Shown: positions 10,573 through 21,350 of the stretch, in pieces
How the letters are laid out: each line of letters begins with the position of its first letter
Position numbering within the stretch: the first letter of the stretch is position 1
Source of the DNA: Laburnicola sp. R22_1
Lineage: Eukaryota > Ascomycota > Dothideomycetes > Pleosporales > Didymosphaeriaceae
Reading direction: 5' to 3'
Assembly: GCA_014281115.1 (NCBI GenBank)
Contig: JACONQ010000018.1
Location: 806,001 to 870,000 of the forward strand
Length of the DNA: 64,000 nucleotides
The notes under the pieces: generated by a model
Seen by the model: only the letters and a program-made list of their open reading frames with translations
Told to the model about the DNA's origin: nothing
Databases searched by the model: none
Position numbers and translations under genes: made by a program

Positions 10573-12059
10573 TAACTCCCCTTTTAAGGTCTAAAAATAG
10601 AAAGGAAAGTACGTAAAAATAGGGTGTTTTAGCAGATTTTTAATATAACTAGTACTATTTTAGAGCTAAAGAGAGTTGTAGTAGAGATAATAGGCCCCTA
10701 TAGTTCTAATAGTAGTTTTAGGTTTTAAATTAGTTACTATTTAGTAAAGATATCAAGAAAAGTTATTAGGAGTAAATTAGTAGATTAGTAGAAAAACGTA
10801 GTAAAAACTATATTTTAGTGTTTAGCGTTTTACTAATAGAGTGTATTCTTAGTTCTAATACTATATAAAAATATAGTTAGCTAAAAATTTTCTAGTTAGT
10901 TTATTACGCGTAGGCGTAATTATATTATATAATATTTTCTAGTACTATAAAAGAGTGTTAAAAAACGTGTTAACCTAACTATATAGTTTTTAATTAGGAT
11001 AGTGCTGCTAATAGTAGTAGGAATATTTAGGGGTAGAGGTGCTAAAAGGTATAAGTACCCTACACGCGCGTATTAGTTAGAGTACTACTAAATTAGTAGT
11101 AAACTAGCTAGTAGGAGAGCTATTAGAGGCAAGAGCACTAAAAGTAATAGGTGCCTATGCGCAGTAGGCTAGCTAGGGAGCTACTTAACTAGTAATAAAC
11201 TAGGCCACCTATTTTAGTAGCTTAGGGTGCCCCTAGGAGCAGAATAAGTTAGGTAACTAGTGGATTAGAGTAAGGACTAATAGTTAGGGGGCAGCTCCTA
11301 ATTATTAGCAGTCTAAAAGATTTTAATAGGCAGTTTACTATTAGATTTATTATCTAAGCATCCTTTCTATAGGAAGTTAGACTTAGAGTTAATTAGGTTA
11401 GTAAATTTAGAGTTATTATTAGGGAGGTTATTATAATAGGCAGGCTCTTTGTTCTCTAATCTACCACTATAATAGGCGGCGCTATAATCTTTAGGTCTAT
11501 TATTATAGTAAGTAATACTAAGTTCTTCTTCCTAGTTAGCAATTTAGTAGGGTAGAAGGGTGCCAACCTAGATTATTCTAGCTAGGGTAGTTTTAATTAA
11601 ATAGTTAATTTTATAGTTAAGAGCTGCCTAATCTATAAATTAGCTTCTCTAGTAGGTTTATAGTCTCTAGGTCTAGGGTTAGAGGTAAGACTTAGATCTT
11701 ACTACACAATTTCTAGGGACTAGTCTTACTAGTAGCTTTCTTAGGTAGTAGAGATAGAGTAACTAAAAGGCAATTTATTATCTAATAGTTTCTTATCTAA
11801 GGAAGGCAGCTTAATAGTCTTAACGCTACTATCTTTATTAAAGGCGTCCTTATAGCTTAGTTCCTAGTAAGCCTTTAAGTACATTCTAATAACTAAGATA
11901 GTAGGGCTAAGAAGCTAGATAGAAATCTTCTTAGAGACGCTCTAGTTAGCTTTTAATAAGCGAGTTATTTAGTAAGTATAGTCCTACTTTTTAAGTAGGC
12001 TATCCTATTAGGTGGCATTATCCTAGTAGAAAGAATTAGATAGTAAAGAAGTTTATAGT

Positions 12060-12420
12060 AGGATAAGATTGCTAGTAAAGATTAGATTCTTATTATCTTT
12101 TTAATAAAGGCAGCGATCCTAAGCGTTAACTAGGCAGTTGGCTTACTTAAAAATTTTTCTACTAATAATAAGATTATAGTCTCTTATTTTATAGAAAACA
12201 AACTATATAGTAATACTACGTCTATTAATATTAAGCTAGGCTATAAAATAGGTGTCTACTTTCGCACTTCTCTTTTCTATAAAGTTCTTAAGGGGGATTA
12301 GTGTCTTTAGGCAGAGGAGTTTAGCTTTAAGCTATTTTTATACTACCTTTATATACCTTAAAGTAATAAAATTATAAGCGCTAGTACTAGTGTCTATTAA
12401 GGCTTATAACCTAAGAGCTA
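12060..12420 (-). pseudogene. Gypsy aspartic protease remnant
   Basis: On the minus strand LIDTSTSA appears at about 12,378-12,398, corresponding to the D(S/T)GA active site of retroviral-type proteases with Gly changed to Ser by G-to-A. It is followed by AKVDTYFIA-like and FYKIRDYNLIISRK sequence. Multiple in-frame TAG/TAA codons. Homologous stretches occur at about 22,440 and 43,260. Confidence 0.7.
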
Positions 12421-13805
12421 ACTCTTAAAATTTAATTTGCACTAGTATAACTAGCTAGAGGCCTCTAAATAGCTTAGAAACCCTTACTATCTTACTGCCC
12501 ACAAGTAGCAATTTTAGTTTAGTATCTATATTTTATAGTTAAAATTATAGTTTATCTAAATTAATTAGTTTAGTAGCTTCTATATAAGCTACTAGGTTAG
12601 AAGTAGCCTAGTAGCATATATTTAAAGCCTTATTATCTAATAAATTACCTACCTCTAAATTAGAGTAATAGGCAATACTAAGTTTATTTAAATTAAAATT
12701 ATTCTCTACTTCTATATTTGCTTATATAGCTGCCTTAGGGCAGCAGTATAAGTATAGGCCTTTAAGTTTTTTACTATAGCTAAAATAGGCGTTATGCTTT
12801 ATATACTATACTTTAGTCTAATTATAAAGAGTTAAAAAGGAAAGAGTAGATTTAGAACAAAATGTTTATTTTCTAGTTATTATATATAAGAATATTACTC
12901 TAAAGAGTAGTACCTTATAAGAAGTTCTTGTGTGCACCTAAAAAGGGTTTATTATACTATTATTATAGAGAGTGCAGCTAGCTATAGTTATTTAGCGTTT
13001 AATTACTAGGTAGTTAATATCAGGGTCTTTTATCTCTCTCTAAAGCATTAACTTAAGACTTCTAGTTAACTTAAGTTATAATTTATCCTTTTAGGTCTTT
13101 GCGTCTAGTCTACCTTTCCTAGCTAGACTCTTAAAAGCCTATAGAAACGTCTAGGCGTCTATTTTATTAGAGAGGAAGAGCTTATAAAACTTCTTATATA
13201 CTTATTAGGGAGCAAAGAAATTATAATAAGTCTCTTCTAGAAATTTAAAAAGTGCTTTAGGTCTACAATCTTCTTAAAAGGCCTAATTTATTTAACACTA
13301 ATTTCGCGCTACCTCTTAAGGTGCGCCTCTAAGGCAACTAAGAATAGCTTCTATAAGGTTATCTTAATCTTTCTTATTATTATTACCTTAGTAATAGTCT
13401 ACATTTACGCAGACCTTATTATATATATTCTCTAGCTAATCTTTAATACTAGGACTAGGTTAACCTTTTCTATAGTACTTATTAATATTAGGTAGCTTTA
13501 TAAAGCGTTCTAGCTTAAATATACTAAAGATAGTAAAAGTATGTCTATTCTAGGGCACGTCTATTTAGGCGCTGTTAGTAAGCTTAGTTTGTATATATCT
13601 AGGAACTAGAAAGTAGTAAAAAGTGTTATCTAGTTATAAAGTAGGCACTATAAGCTAAGGCAGATAATAGGATATATATTAGGACGCTAGCTAGGACGCA
13701 CATTAGGACACAACTAGATAAAATAAGCTTTACTTAGTTATATAAAGACAGCGTAAACTATATAGTAGATTAAGTATTCTTAGGCTAGAGTTTTTTAGAG
13801 ATATG

Positions 13806-13925
13806 TGTGGCGTTATTTTATCTACCTAGGGATAGGACGATAAAGGCTTTTATCTTAAATAACATAACAAAAAAAGCAGAGCCCCCTGCTTAGTAATTAA
13901 AAAAGGCGTAAAAAGGTAATGACTA
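13806..13925 (+). repeat. M terminal repeat inserted in Gypsy copy A
   Basis: Starts TGTGGCGTTA, one of the best-preserved M ends. The homologous Gypsy stretch near 46,020 lacks it, so it is a later insertion. Confidence 0.65.
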
Positions 13926-14190
13926 AAAGAATTTAGAGGTATATAAGTGTAGTATTGCAGATTATAAATATTTTTAATAAAAGGAAAAGCTTTATTAGAG
14001 GTAAATAAGTCCTTTTTAATAGCTATATTATTAGCACTATTAGAGTAAAATTAAGATCCCTTCTCTATAGTATATATTATAGTATAAGGTATCTATACCT
14101 TAAGTATAATAAAAGCTTATTTAAACATATTAGTGCGCTTATATAAAGCCTAAATAATACTCCTCTATTTAGGATTATCTTTCGACTTTA

Positions 14191-16309
14191 CAGTAGGGTG
14201 ACACAAAAAAAGCGTCTAGTAAAAAGATACCTTTTTAAAAGTTATATACCTAAGTGAGTTTTAATACTATATAAATAAAAAGTATACGGTTTTAAAGAGG
14301 AAATATAGGAGATTAAGATTAGGTACTAGTTATGTGCTTACTAAGCAGGGTCCTTAAGGTATCTATCTCTAAACTTAGTGTTTTCAAAAAGACAATTTTT
14401 AAGGCGTTATGACTTTTTTATTTAGTAAGCTACTAGGCTAATGTTTTTACTAGCTATTCTAGGCCTAGTGTAGATTACGTAAGCAAAATTTCGAAGTACT
14501 TATATAACTTAATTAAGAAATTATTTAAGGTTAAAAAATCACGTGATTTTAAAAGTTAATTAAATCACGTGATTTATTACTAAGATTATAGTATAATATA
14601 ATATCTTTTGTCTAGTAAATTTTCTCTTTTGTATTTCCTCGAATGGAGCCAAAATTGTCAAAACTCGAAAGTTAAGTTTCTTTACTTAAAAAGCAAATAC
14701 TTCTAATTCTACTATTGCTACTACCCTTAATAAGTCTCTACAATCTATTAAGACTGCTATTAGATGTATTAATAAGAAAAATAAGGGAGATAACTTATTA
14801 AAAGGGATAAAACAGGGGAGAGCAACTAAGGTTACTTCTAGAGAGAAAAGAGTTATTAATAGGGATTTAACTAAAAGCCCTAAGAAGACAAATAAGAGGC
14901 TATTAGAAGAAAATTGTTTTGGCTTTACTAAGAGGACGTTACAGAGAGTTTTAAAAGGAGAAGACTATTCTTTTAACGTCTCTAAGAAAACGGCCTATTT
15001 AACTAAAGAAAGAGCTAAAAGAAGAGAATTCTGGGCTAAAGAGATAGTTAAGGAGCTAGAAAATATTAACTTTGCTAAAGTTATATTTTCTGACGAGTCT
15101 ACTATCCAAAGGGGGCATGGTAATAGGCAAGAATATATAAGAAAAAGGGGAAAATCGAAAATTAGGCCTGAACAGCGCAAAAACCGAACAACTAGTAAGT
15201 TATTAATTTCTTTTAAATTCTAGAATTATAGAGCCCGTTTTTCTTTATAATTAGGCTATTTTACTTTTTTTATATCTTTTTTTTGAGCTAGTACTAATTC
15301 ACTAAAAGCGCGAGATATTTCTATCTTAGTCTGGGGCTGTATTTGGATAGGAGGACGTTCTAAACTAGTGTTTTTAAGGGACCCTATTAAAACTAGGACC
15401 TTTAATAATACTAGATATATACAGAAGTGTTTAAATCCTGTCTTAAAACCTCTTTTAAAAAGAGGTAAGTAAAATACCCCTTTTTCTTCTTTTTTCTTTT
15501 TTCTTTTAATATATATAATATATATATATATAGTATATTTTTATAATCTTATTCTTTATACTAATTATAACTAGGCTGGAAATTTCAACAGGATAATTCG
15601 ATGATCCACGGAACTCCACAGGTGAAAATATAGTTTTCTAGGAATAAAGTCTTTGTTTTTGGGCATCCACCCTATTTACCAGACTTAAATCCTATAGAAA
15701 ACGTTTGGAGTCTATTAAAAGATAGGCTAGAAAAAAGAAATAGGGCTTCTTTAGGCTTTGGCACTAGTAAATCTAGTGTAGAAGCCTTTAAAAGAGCTAT
15801 ACAAGAGGAGTGGGATTTAATTCCACAGAAGGCTATAGATTATTGTATACTATCTTTGCCTAAGCATTATCATAACGTTATAGAGGCTAAAGGATGGTAT
15901 ACTAAGTACTAGTTATATATTATTTACTAGTTCTATCTAATTGTTTAATTTTAATTAGCTTTTATCTTTTTCCTTATAATTATTATTTCTATGAATAGAC
16001 CTATAATAAAAATTAAGTTATATAGTCCTTATAGACTAAACTATAATATATATAAGTTATAGAATTTCATCTACGTAGAAAGAAAAGTTATATAGGGTCA
16101 AAGTTTTAAGAAAAAATTCCCTTAACTTTACTAAAATACCTCTAGTTAGCGCTGATTACTAAGCTCTTACTAACCTTCTATACTAAATTTCCTAAACCTT
16201 CTCCTTAAAACGGTATACCTTTTATTTACATAGTATTAAAACTCACCTAGTTATATAGCTTTTAAAAAGATATCTTTTTACTAGGCGCTTTTTTTGTGTC
16301 ACCCTACTG
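14191..16309 (+). mobile_element. Tc1/mariner-type transposon, complete, with long TIRs
   Basis: Terminal inverted repeats begin CAGTAGGGTGACACAAAAAA and extend about 100 bp with few mismatches at both ends. A TA dinucleotide lies on each side (14,189-14,190 and 16,310-16,311). The target is confirmed by the related Gypsy copy, where the same sequence is uninterrupted at about 46,277 (CTTTATAATAGCCC). Length is 2,119 bp. It carries one spliced transposase gene with only two visible RIP-type stops, so it is younger or less mutated than its host Gypsy element. Confidence 0.88.
14640..15912 (+). pseudogene. Tc1/mariner transposase, two introns, nearly intact
   Basis: DDE/D cut-and-paste transposase. 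The deduced exons are about 14,640-15,193, 15,309-15,464 and 15,575-15,912, with GTAAGT donors, CTAAT-type branches and AAG/TAG acceptors that keep the frame. Seen: an N-terminal HTH-like region (STIATTLNKSLQSI), first catalytic Asp in VIFSDEST (about 15,080), VWGCIW after intron 1, second Asp in FQQDNSMIH after intron 2, and the family signature LPDLNPIENVW (about 15,680). In-frame TAA near 14,675 and TAG near 15,640 fit CAA and TGG or CAG after C-to-T or G-to-A change. The start codon is unclear. Family is certain; activity unlikely without repair of the stops. Confidence 0.85.
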
Positions 16310-17214
16310 TATAATAGCCCTAGCTACTAATTCTAGTAACTCCTCTAAAAGCAGGCCTTAAGAAAAGCGATATTAAGCCTAAAGCTAATAGGTAGCAAGT
16401 AATTATTTTATTTCTAGGCTATGCTAGAGCAATTAGTCTAATTTAAATTATGCTAAAAATACGCTAAACTTTATAATAACTTTAAGTTTAGCTTTGCCTT
16501 AGTGTATAAGCCACTTAAAGTCTATTAGTAAAAATTTATTACCTAGCTAATTTGCTGTAAGTGTAGTAATATATTAATTATACTTAGGAGCATTATAAGA
16601 AATTCTATTAGGGTAGACCTTTCTAAGTAGTTTAACTATACTCTTCTTTTTTATAAGGCTAGGGAGGCAACTAGTAGTCTTAGAAGCAACTATTAGTTAC
16701 TTTTCTTAATAAATAATAGATTACTAGTAGGGTAGAGTAAGGAAATCCTACTATAAGTGTTATATAAGCTATTATTAGTAGGGTGTAGATAAACATTCCC
16801 TTTATATTATCTATTATAAAACTATCTAGGAGTAGAGAAGACGTAGGGAATATTTTAAAAGTCTCTTAGATTAAAGGGTAGTAGCTTACTATAGTATAGA
16901 TAATAGTAGGGTTAAGTAAAGTAGAGGTTATAAAGAGGGTGTAGCAAATAGACCTAGAGTAGTAGGTCTTATATAGCATGTAAGCTAGCGTATAGTCTAA
17001 GCTAAATAAAAGATAAAGTATAAAATAAAATATATAAAACTTTAACCGTTATATTATCTCTATAGACTAGCTCTAATCCCCTAGCTTTATGCCTTGTGCC
17101 CTTGATATAATAGCGCTAGAAGGTAGTTATTAGGCAAGTTAGCTCTATAGGGTGTAGTGTAGTAGTTATTATTTGTTAATTATTATTTATATTTAAAATA
17201 TTAAGACTTATAGG

Positions 17215-17610
17215 ATAGCCTCTAAACTAATACACCCTTACTAACTTGTAGTGGGCAAAGAAGTGTAAAAGCAGTCTCTTAAATAGATCTTAGTATAGTG
17301 TAATAACTACCTAGCATCACTAGTAACTAATAAACTAATATACCCTTATTAACTTATAGTAGATAAAAAAGTTATATTAGTAGTCTTATAGACCTTAGAT
17401 AGTATAATAACTACCTAGCACAACTAGTAACTAATAAACTAATACACCCTTACTAAGTTATAGTAGGCAAAAAAGTTATATTAGTAGTCTTATAGACCTT
17501 AGGTAGTGTAATAACTATCTAGCACAACTAGTAACTAACCTAATACACCCTTACTTACTTACAGCAAATAGAAAAGTTATATTAGCAATTTTATAGACCT
17601 TAGGCAGTAT
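17215..17610. repeat. about 117-bp tandem repeats in Gypsy leader
   Basis: Units containing TAATACACCCTTACT, GTTATATTAGTAGTCTTATAG and CTAGCACAACTAGTAACTAA recur about every 117 bp here and continue at 18,858-19,090 after the D insertion. Related units occur in island 2 at about 47,215-47,520. They lie next to the 5' LTR, thus in the untranslated leader of the element. Confidence 0.65.
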
Positions 17611-18857
17611 TAAACATCTTTGTTATATGGAGATTCTAACTAAGGTCGAGTCCGCACTATACATAGAGAGGAGTAAAATAGGAGGCACTAAAACCTAGTA
17701 CCTAGCATATAGTAGTAGTAACAAAATATATATAAAATAACAATAATTTTATTATCAACTTTCTTTATAGTAGTATTATTAATAGTATTTAATAGATAGT
17801 CTACTATTTAGTATAACTAAGTTATATATTATCTCTTAACTAGTAAACTATAGAGTCGTAACTACAGGAGTAGTGTAAGTAATAGGACGCTTAACTATAG
17901 TTTAGTTATTATGTTTACAACTTAGTAGTAGCGTAACTATAGTTTACTATACGTATAGCGTATAAAGTCTACCTACTCTTATAATATTAGTAATACCTAG
18001 TACACTAAATCTTTATCTTTAACGCATAACTACTACTACTATCTTTTAAATCTAGCTCTTTATATATTATATCTAGCAACGCAATAATATTCTAGTGGCC
18101 TAACTATACCACTTCTTCTATATAGGACAGCATAGCTATAGTAGAGTTTTAAGAGTATATAAAGAATTAGCTAGGCAAAGTTAAGAATAAGTCCTAGAGA
18201 TTTAGCAATCTTATATAGTAAGTAGGATTATTAGAGGGGCCTCTTAATCTTAATATCTTTAACAACACCTAGCCCTAGCGATTTAGGCCCTATTAGCTAG
18301 TTTTATAACTCTAGATTCTAGAGTGCAAAGCACTCCTTTAGTATCTAGATAGAGGGTTAGGTTAGACATTTATACTATAATAATAGGACAAAGTAAAGGC
18401 GTTGCTAAAAAAGCTTAAAGATAAGAACTAGCAAAGTAAAGGTATAGGGCAGCTACTAGATAATAAGTAGTAGTTCCTTAGGGACTATAAAAGTTTAAAA
18501 GCATAGCTATAGCGTAAGAAGCTTATAGACGTAGTAGCAATTATCTAAAGTGCTATTAAGGTAGGGGACTACAACTAAGCAATAAGGGTAAAGGTAAGTA
18601 GTAGTAGAGAAAGTATAGGGGAAATAGGCGACGGCGGCAAGGTTCTAGATAGTAGTATACAGCTTGCTAGTTATAAGGGGAGATCTACTATAGGAAGAGA
18701 GTTAGATAAAATAGTTAGGTTAGTTGCTATTATAATTATTATTGTTATTATTATAGCAAAAAATACTATTAAAGAAATTATTAATTACGTAACATAGTGA
18801 TTGGTCAAACAGCCGGCCCGGGATGACGTGACATCACGAATTAACTCCGGGGAAGAA
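17611..18857 (-). mobile_element. D-family non-LTR-like element, long copy (D3)
   Basis: 1,247 bp flanked by perfect 15-bp repeats GACCTTAGGCAGTAT (17,596-17,610 and 18,858-18,872). The fixed end reads TAAACATC (TAAAGATC elsewhere); the other end is the GC-rich CCGGGGAAGAA block. No long ORF survives RIP. Strand is assigned so that the fixed end is 3'. Family not recognised. Confidence 0.7.
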
Positions 18858-19204
18858 GACCTTAGGCAGTATAATAACTACTTAGCATAACTAGTAACTA
18901 ACCTAATACACCCTTACCTACTTATAGTAGGCAGAGAAGTTATATTAGTGGTCTTATAGACCTTAGCGCAAAACTACTACCTAGCATAACTAGTAACTAA
19001 TAGACTAATACACCCTTACCTACTTATAATAGGTAGAGGAGTTATATTAGTAGTCTTATAGACCTTAGGCAACTGCCTAGTATAACTAGTAACTAATAAG
19101 GTAAAACTTTTACTAATTTAACTACCTATAGGCAGCGTCTTAAGGGATAAGTAAATATTATATTGCTATTTATAGCTAAATAAAAAGGGTTAATCTTAAA
19201 ATAA

Positions 19205-19491
19205 TATAAGGGTAGTATATAGCCTTACAAGACAAATCTCTCTAGAATAGCTAGAATAGTGAAAAGAGCTAGTTAAATTAAGACTATTCTAAGATAGTAG
19301 ATAAGAAAGGGACGTGGGGGGCCCTTTCTTATATAGAGGACGGCATAGGGCACAAGCCCACACTAGCCACACGCTAACACTAACTAGGAAAGGCGCCTTT
19401 AGGAAGGTGAAAGGCGCAAATAGAGAAAATAGGGTGTAAAAAAAAGGTAATAGGATGTGCTTAGTAGGGAGGCCGGCACAAGACTGTTACA
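19205..19491 (-). repeat. LTR of Gypsy copy A (high-coordinate side)
   Basis: 287-bp partner of 10,286-10,572 and better preserved (ends GACTGTTACA). It is the 5' LTR relative to the minus-strand genes. The repeat ATTAT follows directly. Confidence 0.85.
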
Positions 19492-20337
19492 ATTATTATA
19501 TACTATATATAATATCTAATTTTAATTAAAAACTAACCTTAAATACTACCTAACAATATAATAATAGTTTTAACTTACTTATAACCCTTAATACTTATAA
19601 GCTTCTAGTCCTAATATAAAATTTACTTATATTATATATAGCCTATCTAAACTATTACTATTACTATTATTAACTATTTATACTTACGCTGCTATATAGC
19701 GTACTTACTTAGATAAGCTAACTTAATAATAAGAACTATAGCTAAGAGAATCTTATAAATTTATATAATACTTTTACTACTTTATAGCTTATTAATAAAC
19801 TTCTTCTTCTTTTACTATTAGATTCTATTACTTACTAAAAGTAATTACTACTAAAACTAAAATATAGTTTTACTAGTCTTTAAGAACTAGATAAGCTACT
19901 AATCTAGCTAGTATATAAGAATTACCTTATAAATAGTTAAGGATATTAAGCTTTTATAATAAATAATTATTTTATAAATAAAATATAACTTTAGTATTTT
20001 TATTACCTCAGTAATAATGGTATAAAACTTTAGCGTATACTCTTTAGTAATAGTAAGTACTTTAGCTTTGGGGATAATATTAATATCTAGATAGATAGTA
20101 AGACATAGAGAGATAGTAGAAGATTTATTAAGGATAACCTTAATATAATAATAGAGTAATAGTATATTTAGTATATATTACTTTTATACTACTTATAGGA
20201 ATTAGTATATATCTATTAATATAACTTATATTATTTATAATAATTAGAATAGTAAAGAATAAAGATAGATAACTATAGTATAGCTACGCTAAAGTTTTAT
20301 CTTTCCTAAAGTTCTAAGTAGCCTTTTTATAAAAAAT
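19492..20337. mobile_element. internal part of element E, left of Copia LTR
   Basis: Continues element E after the Gypsy insertion. It is homologous to 51,627-52,490, where the same sequence is uninterrupted. A related stretch also occurs inside V elements (about 44,950-45,500), so E and V share an old coding region. Too decayed to name. Confidence 0.5.
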
Positions 20338-21350
20338 TGTTAAAACTATATTAGTAAGCAAAATAAATAATAAAATAACATGTTAGAATTTCGCTGTTAT
20401 AATAAAAGATAAATAGATAAATAACTATAAGCTACCTAAAAATAAACTAAAATAGTCGTTCCGACAATAAGTTGCAATTAAAGCCAAAGTCAACTTTAAG
20501 TAACGCACAAAAAGTTTACTAAAAGATAATTGTAAGAAATCCAATATTATATGTATTAATTTACTTAAAACTAAAACCAAAATATAATATAAAACTAACC
20601 TAATAAATATTATAAAATACGCTATCGTAATATAAATAAGCTCGTAATTAATTTTTCTAAATTAATAACTTTTGACAAACTTGTCGCAATCAAGCGCTTT
20701 AACAATTTTGAGCAATTGCTAAAAAGAATATACTAAACAAGGCAATATTATATGTATTAAATTACTTATTACTAAAAAACAAAATATAACATATAAAAGA
20801 CTTATTTTATAATATAAAATACATTAGCGTATAATAAACTAAGGAGTAATAAATTATGCTAAAATAAGGCGTTTATTGTTAACGTCACAACTAAGCAATA
20901 GTAAAACAAAGTTTGCAATAGCTCGCATATAAAACACTAGTTTGCATATAAAACACTAGTTTGCATATAAAACACTAGTTTGCATATAAAACACTAGTTT
21001 GCATATAATAGCTTGCATATAAAACACTAGTCTGCATATAAAACAATAGCTCGCATATAAAACACTAGTCTGCATATAAAATAATAGCTCGCATATAAAA
21101 CACTAGTCTGCATATAAAACAATAGCTCGCATATAAAACACTATTGCATATAAAACACTAGTTCAAACATTAGTTTAAAACACTAGCACGCATAAAAGTT
21201 AAAGGCATAATTAAACTATACAAAACTAAGTGTTCGTCAGTCTAAATTATTTTGTATATAGATTGCTAGGTAGCCAGTTTATTAAAATAAATCAACCAGT
21301 TTAACAATACCAACTCGATCACCTTCTTATCTATTTATCCACTTTTCACA
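20338..21350 (-). repeat. solo LTR of the Copia family, inverted
   Basis: Reverse complement of the Copia LTRs at 24,514 and 27,562 (TGTTAAAAC...TTTTCACA as read here). It holds an array of about 20-bp units (GCATATAAAACACTAGTTT) at about 20,933-21,150. The flanks are not duplicated (AAAAT versus TGCTC): element E on the left, Gypsy on the right. It therefore marks a rearrangement or recombination junction. Confidence 0.8.

Larger units (their letters stand above)
10286..19491 (-). mobile_element. Gypsy LTR retrotransposon (copy A), complete ends, internally deleted, RIP-killed
   Basis: Two direct 287-bp LTRs (10,286-10,572 and 19,205-19,491; TGTAAGGG...TTACA) are flanked by the 5-bp duplication ATTAT at 10,281-10,285 and 19,492-19,496. 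Coding remnants are on the minus strand: a retroviral-type protease with DTSTSA near 12,378-12,395 followed by Gypsy-like sequence with many TAG/TAA stops. Reverse transcriptase and integrase, present in the related copy in island 2, are missing between 10,573 and about 11,500, so this copy was non-autonomous. It contains later insertions: an M end (13,806), a Tc1 element (14,191-16,309) and a D element (17,611-18,857). Confidence 0.85.

Noticed and set aside
20933..21150. possible CRISPR-like array
   Set aside because: Units are contiguous without unique spacers and the organism is eukaryotic; it is a tandem array in a Copia LTR.
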